This document shows positions 1-7,791 of a DNA stretch of 13,152 bases, one piece after another; within the stretch, counting starts at the first letter, position 1; each line of letters opens with the position of its first letter. Position numbers and translations under genes: made by a program. The stretch lies in contig UQCQ01000024.1 of NCBI GenBank assembly GCA_900539595.1, forward strand, positions 1 to 13,152. The letters run 5' to 3'. Below the pieces are notes generated by a model. It saw only the letters and a list, made by a program, of their open reading frames with translations. It did not search any database and had not been told where the DNA came from. The DNA is from an uncultured Mollicutes bacterium (GTDB lineage Bacteria > Bacillota_I > Bacilli_A > RFN20 > CAG-826).

Positions 1-181
1 TCCGCGGTAGTTTGAGCGGCATTTAACGCATTCTTATAGTAGGCGTACTGGCTTTCGATAGCAAAGAAGTCATCTCCGCGTCCATTTCAATTTCGGGAAA
101 AGGAGGCAATGGATTCGGACGATAAGCCTTGTAAGCACTGACGCCACCCAAAGCCGTAATATATTCCTCTGCTCGATTCAT
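1..181 (-). pseudogene. N-terminal fragment resembling a Fic-family protein, apparently frameshifted, cut by the window edge
   Basis: An ATG at 181, preceded by a purine-rich GAAGGGGGG ribosome binding site, opens a 52-codon frame that stops with TAA at 25-23. Its start (MNRAEEYI...) and the stretch PNPLPPFPEIEMDAEM followed by SLLSKAS resemble the N-terminal region of Fic/DOC proteins, where a P-x-PLPP segment precedes a helix ending in xLLxxA. The family transfers AMP or related groups to target proteins, but the catalytic HPFxxGNG motif would lie beyond the window and cannot be checked. After SLLSKAS the expected continuation is missing and the frame ends. A second frame stays open from about position 86 to the window edge and reads ...ESQYAYYKNALNAAQTTA, which suggests a one-base shift, although 28 open codons could be chance. 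It could instead be a complete small ORF. Similarity was judged by eye only. Confidence 0.38.
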
Positions 182-208
182 TTCACCCCCCTTCAATAGA
201 ATAGTAAA

Positions 209-237
209 AATTTATTCGTTATTTCAGAAAATGGCAA
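209..237 (-). promoter_or_regulatory. Possible promoter of the left-edge gene
   Basis: On the minus strand TTGCCA (237-232) is followed after 17 bases by TAAATT (214-209), a plausible sigma-A pair about 27 nt upstream of the ATG at 181. One TTATTTCA copy (219-226) falls inside the spacer and another (243-250) lies just upstream of the -35. That is where repressor sites would be expected. The -10 is a poor match, and the region is AT-rich enough for such pairs to occur by chance. Confidence 0.3.
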
Positions 238-329
238 ATTATTGAAATAAGGAATAATTTTTAACATCGTTATTTCAATAAATTCGATTTTTTTGAAATA
301 AAAATGATGCTTGCAGGCTGCTTATTTCA
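219..329. repeat. Array of five TTATTTCA elements in alternating orientation (candidate operators)
   Basis: Exact copies of the octamer lie at 219-226 (+), 243-250 (-), 270-277 (+), 294-301 (-) and 322-329 (+). Successive copies are offset by 24, 27, 24 and 28 bp and strictly alternate in orientation, forming two inverted pairs with identical 16-bp spacers plus a fifth copy. Two of the copies are extended to TTATTGAAATAA (239-250) and TTATTTCAATAA (270-281), which are reverse complements of each other. The array fills most of the non-coding stretch upstream of the gene at 181. Regular spacing close to multiples of a helical turn, in a promoter region, suggests cooperative binding of a regulator. 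Confidence 0.6.
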
Positions 330-351
330 AAAAGGCCCCCGAAGGAGCCTT
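329..351 (-). terminator. Rho-independent terminator of the glycan operon
   Basis: Read on the minus strand, AAGGCTCC-TTCG-GGGGCCTT folds into an 8-bp stem (one G-U pair) closed by a UUCG-type tetraloop, with one unpaired G beside the loop, and is followed directly by TTTTT. It begins about 17 nt after the stop codon of the ABC ATPase gene at 368. The T tract runs into the fifth TTATTTCA element. Confidence 0.85.
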
Positions 352-367
352 GAATGGAGACGCGGTT

Positions 368-1975
368 TTACTTCGTGTCGTCTTTTAGACCGTAGACGTC
401 CAACGCCTTCTCTTTGGGAGAGAGGTCCGTCACCAATTTATGGTCTTCTCCATAAATATCGATGTGCTCGAAATGGAGGGCAACGCGAACTTCTTTATTC
501 TCGGGACATTCCTTTTTAATGGGAACATAAAGGCACGTCGAATCGTCTTCAAATGGGGTTGGGTCTAACGATAAATCCACGCGGGCGTAGTAACCATCGT
601 TTAGCATTCCGCAGCCTTTGATTCGTCCGTTTAGATTGCCTTCGCCCAAACTCACCGCGCCTTCTTTTAGTTCCATGTCCACGCGGTGCATTCCTTCTAG
701 GTAAACGGGATTCAAAGTAGACGGATCCAGCTCGGGGAGAGCGAATTTCAACGAAGGGTTGAGATAAAGGTAAGATTGGCCTTCCTCCACGCTTAAATAG
801 GCGCGAAGCCGATCAATATGAGGACGCGGGGTCAATAGAATGCTCTTCTCTCCTTCTTTATCTTCGAATAGTTGGAGTTTATTTGGGGCGAAAGAAACAT
901 TAACGATGCCACGCTTCATCTTGTCTTTGCGGTCGCCGCGAATGACAAGGGAAGTGGGGGAATCACGAAGTTCTCCTTCTTCCTCCAAATTTAAATTGCC
1001 GTAATAAAGGGTTTCATTGCCAAGGTTTTCCGAAATTCCAAGTCGAACGGGGAATGGACCTTTTTCATCGAAACTCACATCATCGGGACGAATGCCTAAA
1101 ATCACCTTATGGGTCCCCTCTTTTTTGTATTCGGGGTTCATCTCGCGAAGCTTCGACCACGGTAAATCAAAAGAAAGGCCATGGAAGGAAAGGGAGACTC
1201 CTTTTTCCGAGGAAACCATCTCTCCTTCGTAGAAATTCATCTGAGGGGTGCCAAGGAATCCCGCGACGAAGCGGTTGGCAGGATAATCAAATAGGTTCGT
1301 TGGGGTATCGATTTGCTGAACGACTCCTTTACGCATCACGACGATGCGCGTCCCCATCGTCATCGCTTCGATTTGATCGTGGGTTACGTAAATAAAGGTC
1401 GTCTGGAGTTTTTCGTAAAGGCGCGAAATCTCTACGCGCATTGAGGCGCGGAGTTTGGCGTCAAGATTGGATAAGGGTTCGTCCAAAAGGAAGACTTTGG
1501 GAGTGCGGATAATCGCGCGTCCTAAGGCAACGCGTTGACGTTGGCCGCCGCTCATGTCTTTAGGCTTACGCTGCAATAATTCCTCAATGGAAAGGATTTT
1601 GGCCACGTTATGGATTCGCTTATCAATTTCTTCCTTGGGCACATGACGGTTCTTCAAACCAAAAGCCATGTTTTGATAAGCGGTCATGTGGGGATAGAGG
1701 GCGTAGTTTTGGAAAACCATCGCAATATCGCGTCGATTGCTTTCTAAATCATTCACGCGAACTCCATCGAGATAAATATCTCCAGATGTCACTTCTTCTA
1801 GACCGGCGATCATACGCAGAGTCGTCGATTTGCCACATCCAGAAGGCCCAACGAAGACGACGAATTCATTGTCTTCGACGGTCAAATTAAAATCTTGAAC
1901 CGCGGTGACATCCGGATCTTTTCTTTTCTTTCCTTTGTAGGTTTTATAAACGTGGCTTAAACGCAAGGTTTCCAT
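368..1975 (-). CDS. CUT1-type sugar ABC transporter ATP-binding protein (MalK/MsmK/UgpC family) with a long C-terminal extension
   Basis: A 535-residue cytoplasmic ATPase that powers uptake through the two permeases of the same operon. Visible motifs are Walker A GPSGCGKST (43-51), Q-loop Q89, signature MSGGQ (141-145), Walker B VFLLDEP (161-167), the D-loop SNLDAKL, and H-loop H199 in VTHDQ. The MalK-type OB regulatory region follows at about 240-380, including LGIRPDDV and a closing KLQLFEDKEG. Family members are usually about 360-390 residues, so roughly 150 residues after position 383 are extra. They look beta-rich and soluble and match no domain I recognise. The ATG at 1975 is chosen because AAGGAGGAATAAGAAC precedes it and the family's N-terminal strand (METLRLSHVYKTY) begins there. 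A longer in-frame start would overlap the upstream gene and add residues unlike the family. It follows the ROK gene after 4 nt and is the last gene of the operon. Confidence 0.95.
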   Translation of the reverse strand: METLRLSHVYKTYKGKKRKDPDVTAVQDFNLTVEDNEFVVFVGPSGCGKSTTLRMIAGLEEVTSGDIYLDGVRVNDLESNRRDIAMVFQNYALYPHMTAYQNMAFGLKNRHVPKEEIDKRIHNVAKILSIEELLQRKPKDMSGGQRQRVALGRAIIRTPKVFLLDEPLSNLDAKLRASMRVEISRLYEKLQTTFIYVTHDQIEAMTMGTRIVVMRKGVVQQIDTPTNLFDYPANRFVAGFLGTPQMNFYEGEMVSSEKGVSLSFHGLSFDLPWSKLREMNPEYKKEGTHKVILGIRPDDVSFDEKGPFPVRLGISENLGNETLYYGNLNLEEEGELRDSPTSLVIRGDRKDKMKRGIVNVSFAPNKLQLFEDKEGEKSILLTPRPHIDRLRAYLSVEEGQSYLYLNPSLKFALPELDPSTLNPVYLEGMHRVDMELKEGAVSLGEGNLNGRIKGCGMLNDGYYARVDLSLDPTPFEDDSTCLYVPIKKECPENKEVRVALHFEHIDIYGEDHKLVTDLSPKEKALDVYGLKDDTK

Positions 1976-1979
1976 GTTC

Positions 1980-3122
1980 TTATTCCTCCTTGGCAGGGCT
2001 CGATTTGGGGACGTTGTTCCATAAATAGGATAGACCGAGTTTTTTGGCTCCATAGAACAAAGCGTCTTCGTAGGATGCGCCATAGCAAATCCTCGGCCCT
2101 TCCCCAAAACTTTGTTGGACACGAGCGAGGTATTCTTCTCCAAATAAACTCACGCGCCCCGAGACAACAATCCGTTCCAAGTCCATCACGGAATGGATGA
2201 GACGAAGTCCTTCTCCTAGTTTTTCCGCGGAGATTAGTACTAAATCGCGAATAAAAGCATCTCCACGATGGAAACGTTCAACGATTTCCTTGGTGTGGGG
2301 ACGTTCTCCCGTCTTGGCTTGTATTTGATCTTTTAATGCGCGAATGGAAGCGGCGTCATCCAAGTTTGTGACCTCTCCGTTTGACCCTGAAATCAAAACG
2401 CGTCCGATTTCTCCCGAATATCCTCTTCCGCCACGGAAACAGGAACCCTGGAATTCAAAAGCACCGCCAATACCATAATCCACAAAAGCGAGCAAACCAG
2501 AATTCACGCCTTCGAATCGGCCTTGGGCCAATTCGCCGCCCATCATGATTTTGGTGTCGTTTTCTAATTTAACTGGGCAAGAAAATGCCTCGGAAAATAG
2601 ATTTTGCAGTTTGTTTTTCGGCGAAAATAAAGCCGAATCGAATCGCGAGGAGAATTGAAGCTCGCCAGACTGGGTGGATACAAGTCCCGGCAAGCACAAA
2701 ACCGTGTAACGGACTGGCATTTCAATATTCGAAATCCCTTTTTGGATGCTAGTGACAATCGGTTCAATATGATCCACGTCATAACGTTCTAACGGATTTT
2801 CCTCTTCGAAAAGAATATTTCCCGGCAAATCATAGAGGCGGGCATGGTATTTTTCGGAGCCGAAATCCACGACCAAAATCGTGCCGAATTGGGAGGAAAG
2901 GGCATATTGAACCCTTTTTCTTCCCGATCCTGAAACCGAATCGAGTCCCACGGGTTCAATTAACCCCATGGAGGTTAAAGACTTCAAAACGGAAGAAAGG
3001 GTCGCGTTGGATAAATGAAAGCAGGAGCTAAGTTCGGTCGCCGACATCGGCTTCTTTTCAAGAGCTTCTAAAACCAAATGGTTATTGAATTCGCGGGCAA
3101 AGGATTGCGTTTTCCCTAGCAT
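1980..3122 (-). CDS. ROK-family transcriptional regulator (NagC/XylR type)
   Basis: A 380-residue DNA-binding sugar sensor. Residues about 12-75 form a winged helix-turn-helix (ATELSSCFHLSNATLSSVLK, then SMGLIEPVG and a basic wing SGSGRKRVQYAL). A ROK sugar-kinase-like fold follows, with VVDFG (84-88), CLPGLV (143-148), ENDTK (187-191), YGIGGAFEFQG (216-226) and GYSGEIG (234-240). The usual GEIGH histidine is Arg (R241), and the CxCGxxGCxE zinc motif that normally follows is absent, so catalysis and canonical zinc binding are unlikely. That supports a pure regulator. The ATG at 3122 shares one base with the stop of the preceding gene (TAATG) and has GAAAGGGGG upstream, implying translational coupling. 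An upstream in-frame ATG at 3227 would lie inside the neighbour. It probably represses this operon until an imported sugar binds, perhaps through the inverted repeat at 11177-11192. Both points are inference. Confidence 0.9.
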   Translation of the reverse strand: MLGKTQSFAREFNNHLVLEALEKKPMSATELSSCFHLSNATLSSVLKSLTSMGLIEPVGLDSVSGSGRKRVQYALSSQFGTILVVDFGSEKYHARLYDLPGNILFEEENPLERYDVDHIEPIVTSIQKGISNIEMPVRYTVLCLPGLVSTQSGELQFSSRFDSALFSPKNKLQNLFSEAFSCPVKLENDTKIMMGGELAQGRFEGVNSGLLAFVDYGIGGAFEFQGSCFRGGRGYSGEIGRVLISGSNGEVTNLDDAASIRALKDQIQAKTGERPHTKEIVERFHRGDAFIRDLVLISAEKLGEGLRLIHSVMDLERIVVSGRVSLFGEEYLARVQQSFGEGPRICYGASYEDALFYGAKKLGLSYLWNNVPKSSPAKEE

Positions 3123-4687
3123 TATTTGCCCCCTTTCCTTTCGAAGAATAAGCGGGAATCGTAGCCGTTGAACGTGCAGTGAGTCGGATCGATCCAAGAT
3201 TGGCCGGACAAACCACCAATAGAGCATTCATCAGGAAGTTCTGCGCTCGAACCTCCTTGTTTAATGGAGGAATCGAAAACGTTCACGTTATCGACGATGG
3301 CAGAGCCGCCGATACTGGCACATAAAGCACCAGCCACCCCGTTCGTTTGGTTAACGGTCACCGATTTTAGGTTCAAGTCAAAGATACGGCCTTCCACAGA
3401 ATGGAACAATCCCTTGAACCAGGAAGCGGATTTCGTGATGGAATAGTTCGAAATCGTGTGTCCATTACCGTAAATTTGTCCATAGAACGTCGTGCCGTCT
3501 TCTTTTCCGGTTTCAAAACCAAACGGATCAATTTCTTCGCCGCCAAAATCCAAATCCGCGGTTAAAAGATAAACCCCGCTAGGCTTGAAATTGTTCTTTT
3601 GGGCTTCCGTTAACGCGTTTCCGTTACCGCCAAATAGCTCTTTCCATTTGGCCACCGAATCAATTTTGGTGAAGCCTGTCGCGCCAAAGGTGTTGAGCAT
3701 AAAGGCTTCGTTGCGTTTTTCTTGTGTCGAAGAGGAGACGTAATAACGATAGCAGTTGCCATCATCTAGATAAGCATTAACCTTCGCCATGTTCGCATCC
3801 GCGTAGGTTAAGATTAATTGGTTGTTTTGGATGGAATAACTCGTTTCCGGAACAATAACATCATTAACCGTCACGCGAATTGCTTTGGAAACGCCCTCTG
3901 GAATTGCAAGTTTAAAGGTATTGGATTCGCCTTTGAAATGGACGATATTGCCGTTTTCCACAGGGGTGGCTTTATAGAATTGAACGCGTTTCGTCGTTCC
4001 GTTGTCATCCACTTTAAAATGGTCAATTCCCGCGGGGAAGAAGTCCGAAATCGTAAGTTTGTTTTCCGCGGTGGTTAAGTGATATTTTCTCAAGCCGATT
4101 TCCGCCTCGTCTACGGTGAATCCGGCCTGGGAGAACGTGACGGTGTCGCCACTAGTAAGGAAACGAGTATCCGAGGCGGAGCAAGAATAATTTATGGCTA
4201 ATTTATAGATGAAGTTCGTACCCGTAGACTCGATACGGAAATAGGAAGCCCCGTTCAAGGCAACCGTCTTTTTGTGCTCCAAACGCACCGCAGTCAATAC
4301 GCCCATCTCATCGCCGTAATAGAGGGTGAGATAGCATCCGACATCCGCCGCTTCGATCTCCGGGGTGATGGTTTGAATGCCCGAAATGCGCGAAGCAAGG
4401 AAGGCGTCGTTAGAAAGAAATCCGCCATATTCGAGACGAAGGTAATCCGTTTTGTCCGAAACCTTGGACAAATTCAAAGAGAGTTCGTTGTTAAGCGAAG
4501 TACGAATCGTCCCTTTGTTGCCAGCTTCGTTGATTTTTAAGGTGGCCGGGGTGATGGCAAGCGAATAATCCTTGGATTCGCCTTGGACAAAATTCGTCAG
4601 GTTATTGGTCGCATGGAGGGCGAGGGGGGTTAATGCGCTTAGGCAAAGTAAGGCCGAAGCCCCGAGGATAAAGTTTTTCTTTTTCAT
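3122..4687 (-). CDS. Secreted GLUG-type surface protein, function unknown
   Basis: A 521-residue protein with a Sec signal peptide (KKK basic start, hydrophobic FILGASALLCLSALTPLAL, likely cleavage after ALHA near residue 26). No lipobox cysteine, sortase motif or C-terminal membrane segment is visible, so it may be released or held by another protein. Residues about 30-250 are beta-rich and unrecognised. Residues about 255-521 match the C-terminal part of the neighbouring 1023-residue lipoprotein: an Ig-like strand set, then RNEA, then a GLUG-like beta-solenoid starting at YLLTADLDFGGEEIDPFGF and YGNGHTISN, ending in IGGLSGQ and FNGYD. The start has AAAGGAGATCCAACC upstream. It lies 32 nt after the lipoprotein gene and overlaps the ROK gene by one base. 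Its position between permeases and ATPase in a sugar-import operon suggests glycan binding or adhesion. That is inference. Confidence 0.85.
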   Translation of the reverse strand: MKKKNFILGASALLCLSALTPLALHATNNLTNFVQGESKDYSLAITPATLKINEAGNKGTIRTSLNNELSLNLSKVSDKTDYLRLEYGGFLSNDAFLASRISGIQTITPEIEAADVGCYLTLYYGDEMGVLTAVRLEHKKTVALNGASYFRIESTGTNFIYKLAINYSCSASDTRFLTSGDTVTFSQAGFTVDEAEIGLRKYHLTTAENKLTISDFFPAGIDHFKVDDNGTTKRVQFYKATPVENGNIVHFKGESNTFKLAIPEGVSKAIRVTVNDVIVPETSYSIQNNQLILTYADANMAKVNAYLDDGNCYRYYVSSSTQEKRNEAFMLNTFGATGFTKIDSVAKWKELFGGNGNALTEAQKNNFKPSGVYLLTADLDFGGEEIDPFGFETGKEDGTTFYGQIYGNGHTISNYSITKSASWFKGLFHSVEGRIFDLNLKSVTVNQTNGVAGALCASIGGSAIVDNVNVFDSSIKQGGSSAELPDECSIGGLSGQSWIDPTHCTFNGYDSRLFFERKGGK

Positions 4688-4719
4688 GGTTGGATCTCCT
4701 TTTTTATAATGAATGAAAT

Positions 4720-7700
4720 TTATTTTTTGACGCTTAGATGAACGCCATATCCGTTATAAGACGAATAGGTGATGCCGTTATTGGAAAAATCTTTGCCAGC
4801 AATTCCCCCAAGGCACAGATCACCAGGATTAGCAGGGATGGCATCCCCAATCGAAACACTGCAGCGGATGCTTTGAATATTCGTGGCCTTGGCTTCTCCT
4901 CCAAAGAATCCACACAATAATCCAGCAAAATTGCCACTAGGCAAAGTAATCGAGACATCCTCGAAAACAAGGTCTTGGACGCTACCTTCGACTTGGAAGA
5001 AAAGTCCCGCGCCATAGAGGGTCTTGTTCATCTGGAAGTTTTTGATTTTGTGGTTCAAACCAAAGAATTTGCCTTCAAACAAGGCGCTTTGGCCTTCCCC
5101 TGTCCCTAGCATTTGATAGCCAAGAGGAGAAATCGATTCGCCAGCAAAATCCAAATCGCAATTCAAGGCGTAGACCTTCTTCATGGAATCGCTTAGTTCC
5201 TTATGGATTCCCCCATCGGTAGCAAAATGGGTTTTGAAATCCTCCATGGAAGAAATCACGACGAGGTCATTCCCGTATTGGGTTTGAAGACTTTCTAACG
5301 TCGTTTTTGCCTCGTTCCGTTTTGCCGCATGGGCACGATAAGACAATCCCGATTCGGTTACAAACATCAAATCGTGAATGAGGTCTTTGCTGAAATCGAG
5401 CCCAGAAATCGTGACTTTATCCCCTTCTTGTACCGCTTGTTCGGCTTCTAGTAACGTCGATCCGTCATAGGCTTTATCTAGTTTTTCTCCTGCAGGGAGA
5501 ACGAATTCGAAGGGCTTCTCTTCGCCTTCATCATGAATTTGATACCCATTTTCCAATCCCGTGGTATGGGTCACGGGGAAGACTTTATAAGCACTTCGCT
5601 TGCCGAGGACTTCCACGCGCACCGCAACTTCCGTCAAGGGGCTTGGGGCGTCTTCATCAAGGGTAAGAACATCCCCATTTAAATGAACAAAGTTTTTCTT
5701 CCATCCTAAGGAATCCCAATCGATGGAATACGTGGCTTCCGCGTGGATATCCGGGGTGGAAGCATAGGTTAAACGAAGAGGAAGGCCTGCGATAATCGAA
5801 GATTCGGTATTCGCGATTTCAATGCCCTCTAGGCTAGAATAAAGCGAAATGGTTTTCGTCGCTTCATATTCTTGCCCTTTCCATTTCACCTGAGCTTTCA
5901 GAGTAACCGAGGGGGAAGTCCCATCATAATTGGCCGCGGATAAATGATTCCCTTCTAGACTCATTCCGTGTGCTTCCCCCACGATAGAATACGTCGTTAA
6001 CGCATTCACGGCCTCGTTATGTTCTACAGGCATCGCTTCTACCCGTAGTTCCATTTCTTGTCCTTTTAGAAGGAAAGAAGGAAGGTTAGAAGCAAAACCA
6101 AAGTTTTGTAAGAAGGGCGAAACAAAGAGGACATTGTTTTTCGGTCCTTCGCTTGTCCAAGAAACATACGGGGAGGAGAAAGAGGAAAAATCATAGGCAA
6201 GCATTTCCTCCTGGCTGGAGAATTTTTTGCCCACCGATTCCTCGGTAGCCTCCTCATTGAGCGTCCACCCCATCAGTTTGGTATCGGGGTCGGAAGAAAT
6301 CCCATAAACGTTATCGAGTTTTCCTTCTACGTCATTAAGCCCCACGATGATTCCGGAATTTTGATAGTTCTTCTCGCCTTCGTTAAATCCGTTGACGTTT
6401 GGATTCACCGAGAAGCAATCCGAAATGAGGCCATGGTTGACCGAAGCAAATACGCCGGTCGCGGATTGGCCTCCGTTTTGGAGCTCTAAGTCGCAGATCA
6501 CCCCTTCAATCGTGCCGAAGTTATTGCCAACGAGGCCCCCGCTCCAGCTCTTCGCGGGGATCTTTCCTTCTAACGTCAAATTCTTGATCGTTCCTTGATT
6601 ATTGCCAAAAAATCCCATGACGGGGATGTCGCTAGAAACATAGGAGAAAGAAGAAATCGTATGGCCGTTTCCATCAAAGGTTCCCGTGAAGGGGATGTTA
6701 TAGGCTCCATCCGAATAGGCGCCGATCGGAAGGAAGGATTGGCCATCATGATAAAGCGACCCGCCTTCTTTTAAGGCGCTGCTTAAATCGATGTCCGCGC
6801 CCAAAACGTAATAGCCCTCCAACGACCCTTCTTTAAAGGAGGGGGTGGCTTCTTGATAATTGGGTTCAAACGCTTCTTCGATATCATCCGCCGTATAAAG
6901 GATTTTGGTCGCAACGCTTACGGATAAGGTCAACGCATTACGCGGGGTAATTAAACGATAATGATGGGATCCTACGTCCAAATCCTTCAACGTTTCTTGG
7001 CTTAGGGTGATTTGATTCGCCTCAAACCCAAAGGGGACAGGGGTGCGATTTTCATCAAGCAAGGTCAAGTCACCCTCCTTTAAAGTCCCTTCTAGTTCAT
7101 TGCCGTTAAAAAGAATTTGATAGGAAACATCATGGGGGGTTCCCTTTTCTAAAACCGCTTCCTTGCTGTCCGCGGTCAAAATCTTTTGGGTCATCGCCTT
7201 ATAGGAACGTTTCGCGGATGCGCCTTTGCTAGAAGCAACCACCGTGAAGGGGGTTCCATCGGGCAACGAATCCGTGAAAGAGACTTTTCCCGTCGAGGCA
7301 TCAATAGAAACCCCCGGGACTTCTTCCTCGAGTTCATAACGGACCGCATATTCTTTTCCGCCTTTCCCTAAGGCCTTGGCAACGACAACATCACCTTGAA
7401 TCAAATAGGAAGAATCAAGATCAAAGGTCACCGTAGGAACTTCTTCCGCGTGGAAGAATTTCACAACACAGGAAGCTTTCTTGCCATTAAAGGAAGCAAG
7501 ATAGACTTTGGAGGGGATGGTGGGTCCTTCTTCATCAAAAGAGATAAGACCCGTGTTCGCATCCAAACTAACCCCATCTGGGGTTCCGCCTTGGAAGGAA
7601 TAGGTCACCCCTTGAGGTGCCCCTTCTACCGTTAGGCACGTCCCCGAACGGACTTCGAATTCGCTAGCAGAGAAACGAATGTCAGTAGCGACGGACGAAG

Positions 7701-7791
7701 AGTCCGTAGATGGGACATCGCCCCCTGGTTGATTCGCGCATCCGATAAGCAAGGATGCAGCAAGCAAAAATAAAGCCTTTGATTTTTTCAT
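4720..7791 (-). CDS. Large surface lipoprotein with Ig-like repeats and two GLUG-type solenoid regions
   Basis: A 1023-residue lipoprotein with signal peptide MKKSKALFLLAASLLIGC. The lipobox LIGC puts the lipidated cysteine at 18, followed by a Ser/Thr/Pro/Asp tether (21-36). Residues about 37-112 and 118-200 are two Ig/cadherin-like modules sharing the pattern GVS-[LI]-DA-x-TG-x-[IV]-SF. About 200-297 looks like a third beta domain. GLUG-like repeats span about 325-500 (GADIDLSS, FTGTFDGNGHTISSF, FFGNNQGTIKNLTLEG, GLVGNNFGTIEG). Two more Ig-like modules lie at about 560-740. A C-terminal module (about 760-1023) is homologous to that of the neighbouring 521-residue protein (RNEA, CDLDFAGESISPLGY, GLFFQVEGSVQDL, LGGIAGK, YNGYGV). 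The ATG overlaps the TGA of the upstream permease gene (ATGA), with GGAGG upstream. It lacks the two-lobed sugar-binding-protein fold yet sits where that gene is often found. It may act as a surface glycan-binding or adhesive partner of the importer. Confidence 0.88.
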   Translation of the reverse strand: MKKSKALFLLAASLLIGCANQPGGDVPSTDSSSVATDIRFSASEFEVRSGTCLTVEGAPQGVTYSFQGGTPDGVSLDANTGLISFDEEGPTIPSKVYLASFNGKKASCVVKFFHAEEVPTVTFDLDSSYLIQGDVVVAKALGKGGKEYAVRYELEEEVPGVSIDASTGKVSFTDSLPDGTPFTVVASSKGASAKRSYKAMTQKILTADSKEAVLEKGTPHDVSYQILFNGNELEGTLKEGDLTLLDENRTPVPFGFEANQITLSQETLKDLDVGSHHYRLITPRNALTLSVSVATKILYTADDIEEAFEPNYQEATPSFKEGSLEGYYVLGADIDLSSALKEGGSLYHDGQSFLPIGAYSDGAYNIPFTGTFDGNGHTISSFSYVSSDIPVMGFFGNNQGTIKNLTLEGKIPAKSWSGGLVGNNFGTIEGVICDLELQNGGQSATGVFASVNHGLISDCFSVNPNVNGFNEGEKNYQNSGIIVGLNDVEGKLDNVYGISSDPDTKLMGWTLNEEATEESVGKKFSSQEEMLAYDFSSFSSPYVSWTSEGPKNNVLFVSPFLQNFGFASNLPSFLLKGQEMELRVEAMPVEHNEAVNALTTYSIVGEAHGMSLEGNHLSAANYDGTSPSVTLKAQVKWKGQEYEATKTISLYSSLEGIEIANTESSIIAGLPLRLTYASTPDIHAEATYSIDWDSLGWKKNFVHLNGDVLTLDEDAPSPLTEVAVRVEVLGKRSAYKVFPVTHTTGLENGYQIHDEGEEKPFEFVLPAGEKLDKAYDGSTLLEAEQAVQEGDKVTISGLDFSKDLIHDLMFVTESGLSYRAHAAKRNEAKTTLESLQTQYGNDLVVISSMEDFKTHFATDGGIHKELSDSMKKVYALNCDLDFAGESISPLGYQMLGTGEGQSALFEGKFFGLNHKIKNFQMNKTLYGAGLFFQVEGSVQDLVFEDVSITLPSGNFAGLLCGFFGGEAKATNIQSIRCSVSIGDAIPANPGDLCLGGIAGKDFSNNGITYSSYNGYGVHLSVKK

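Noticed and set aside
219..329. CRISPR array
   Set aside because: The repeated unit is only 8-12 bp, alternates in orientation, and the intervals are too short and AT-rich to be spacers.
1976..2143. Upstream in-frame start that would add 56 residues to the ABC ATPase
   Set aside because: The added residues come from within the ROK coding sequence in another frame and do not resemble the family. The ATG at 1975 has a strong AGGAGG and the conserved N-terminal strand.
3123..3227. Upstream in-frame start for the ROK regulator
   Set aside because: It would overlap the end of the secreted protein gene by about 100 bases. The ATG at 3122 has a good ribosome binding site and a stop-start overlap.
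4688..4719. Internal promoter between the two GLUG protein genes
   Set aside because: Only an AT-rich TTATAA-like stretch is present, with no convincing -35 at the right distance. The 32-nt gap is adequately explained by a ribosome binding site region.
4720..7791. Extracellular sugar-binding protein (family 1)
   Set aside because: The size, Ig-like repeats and GLUG solenoid signatures do not fit the roughly 400-450-residue two-lobed binding proteins, and no signature of that family was found in this or the neighbouring secreted protein.
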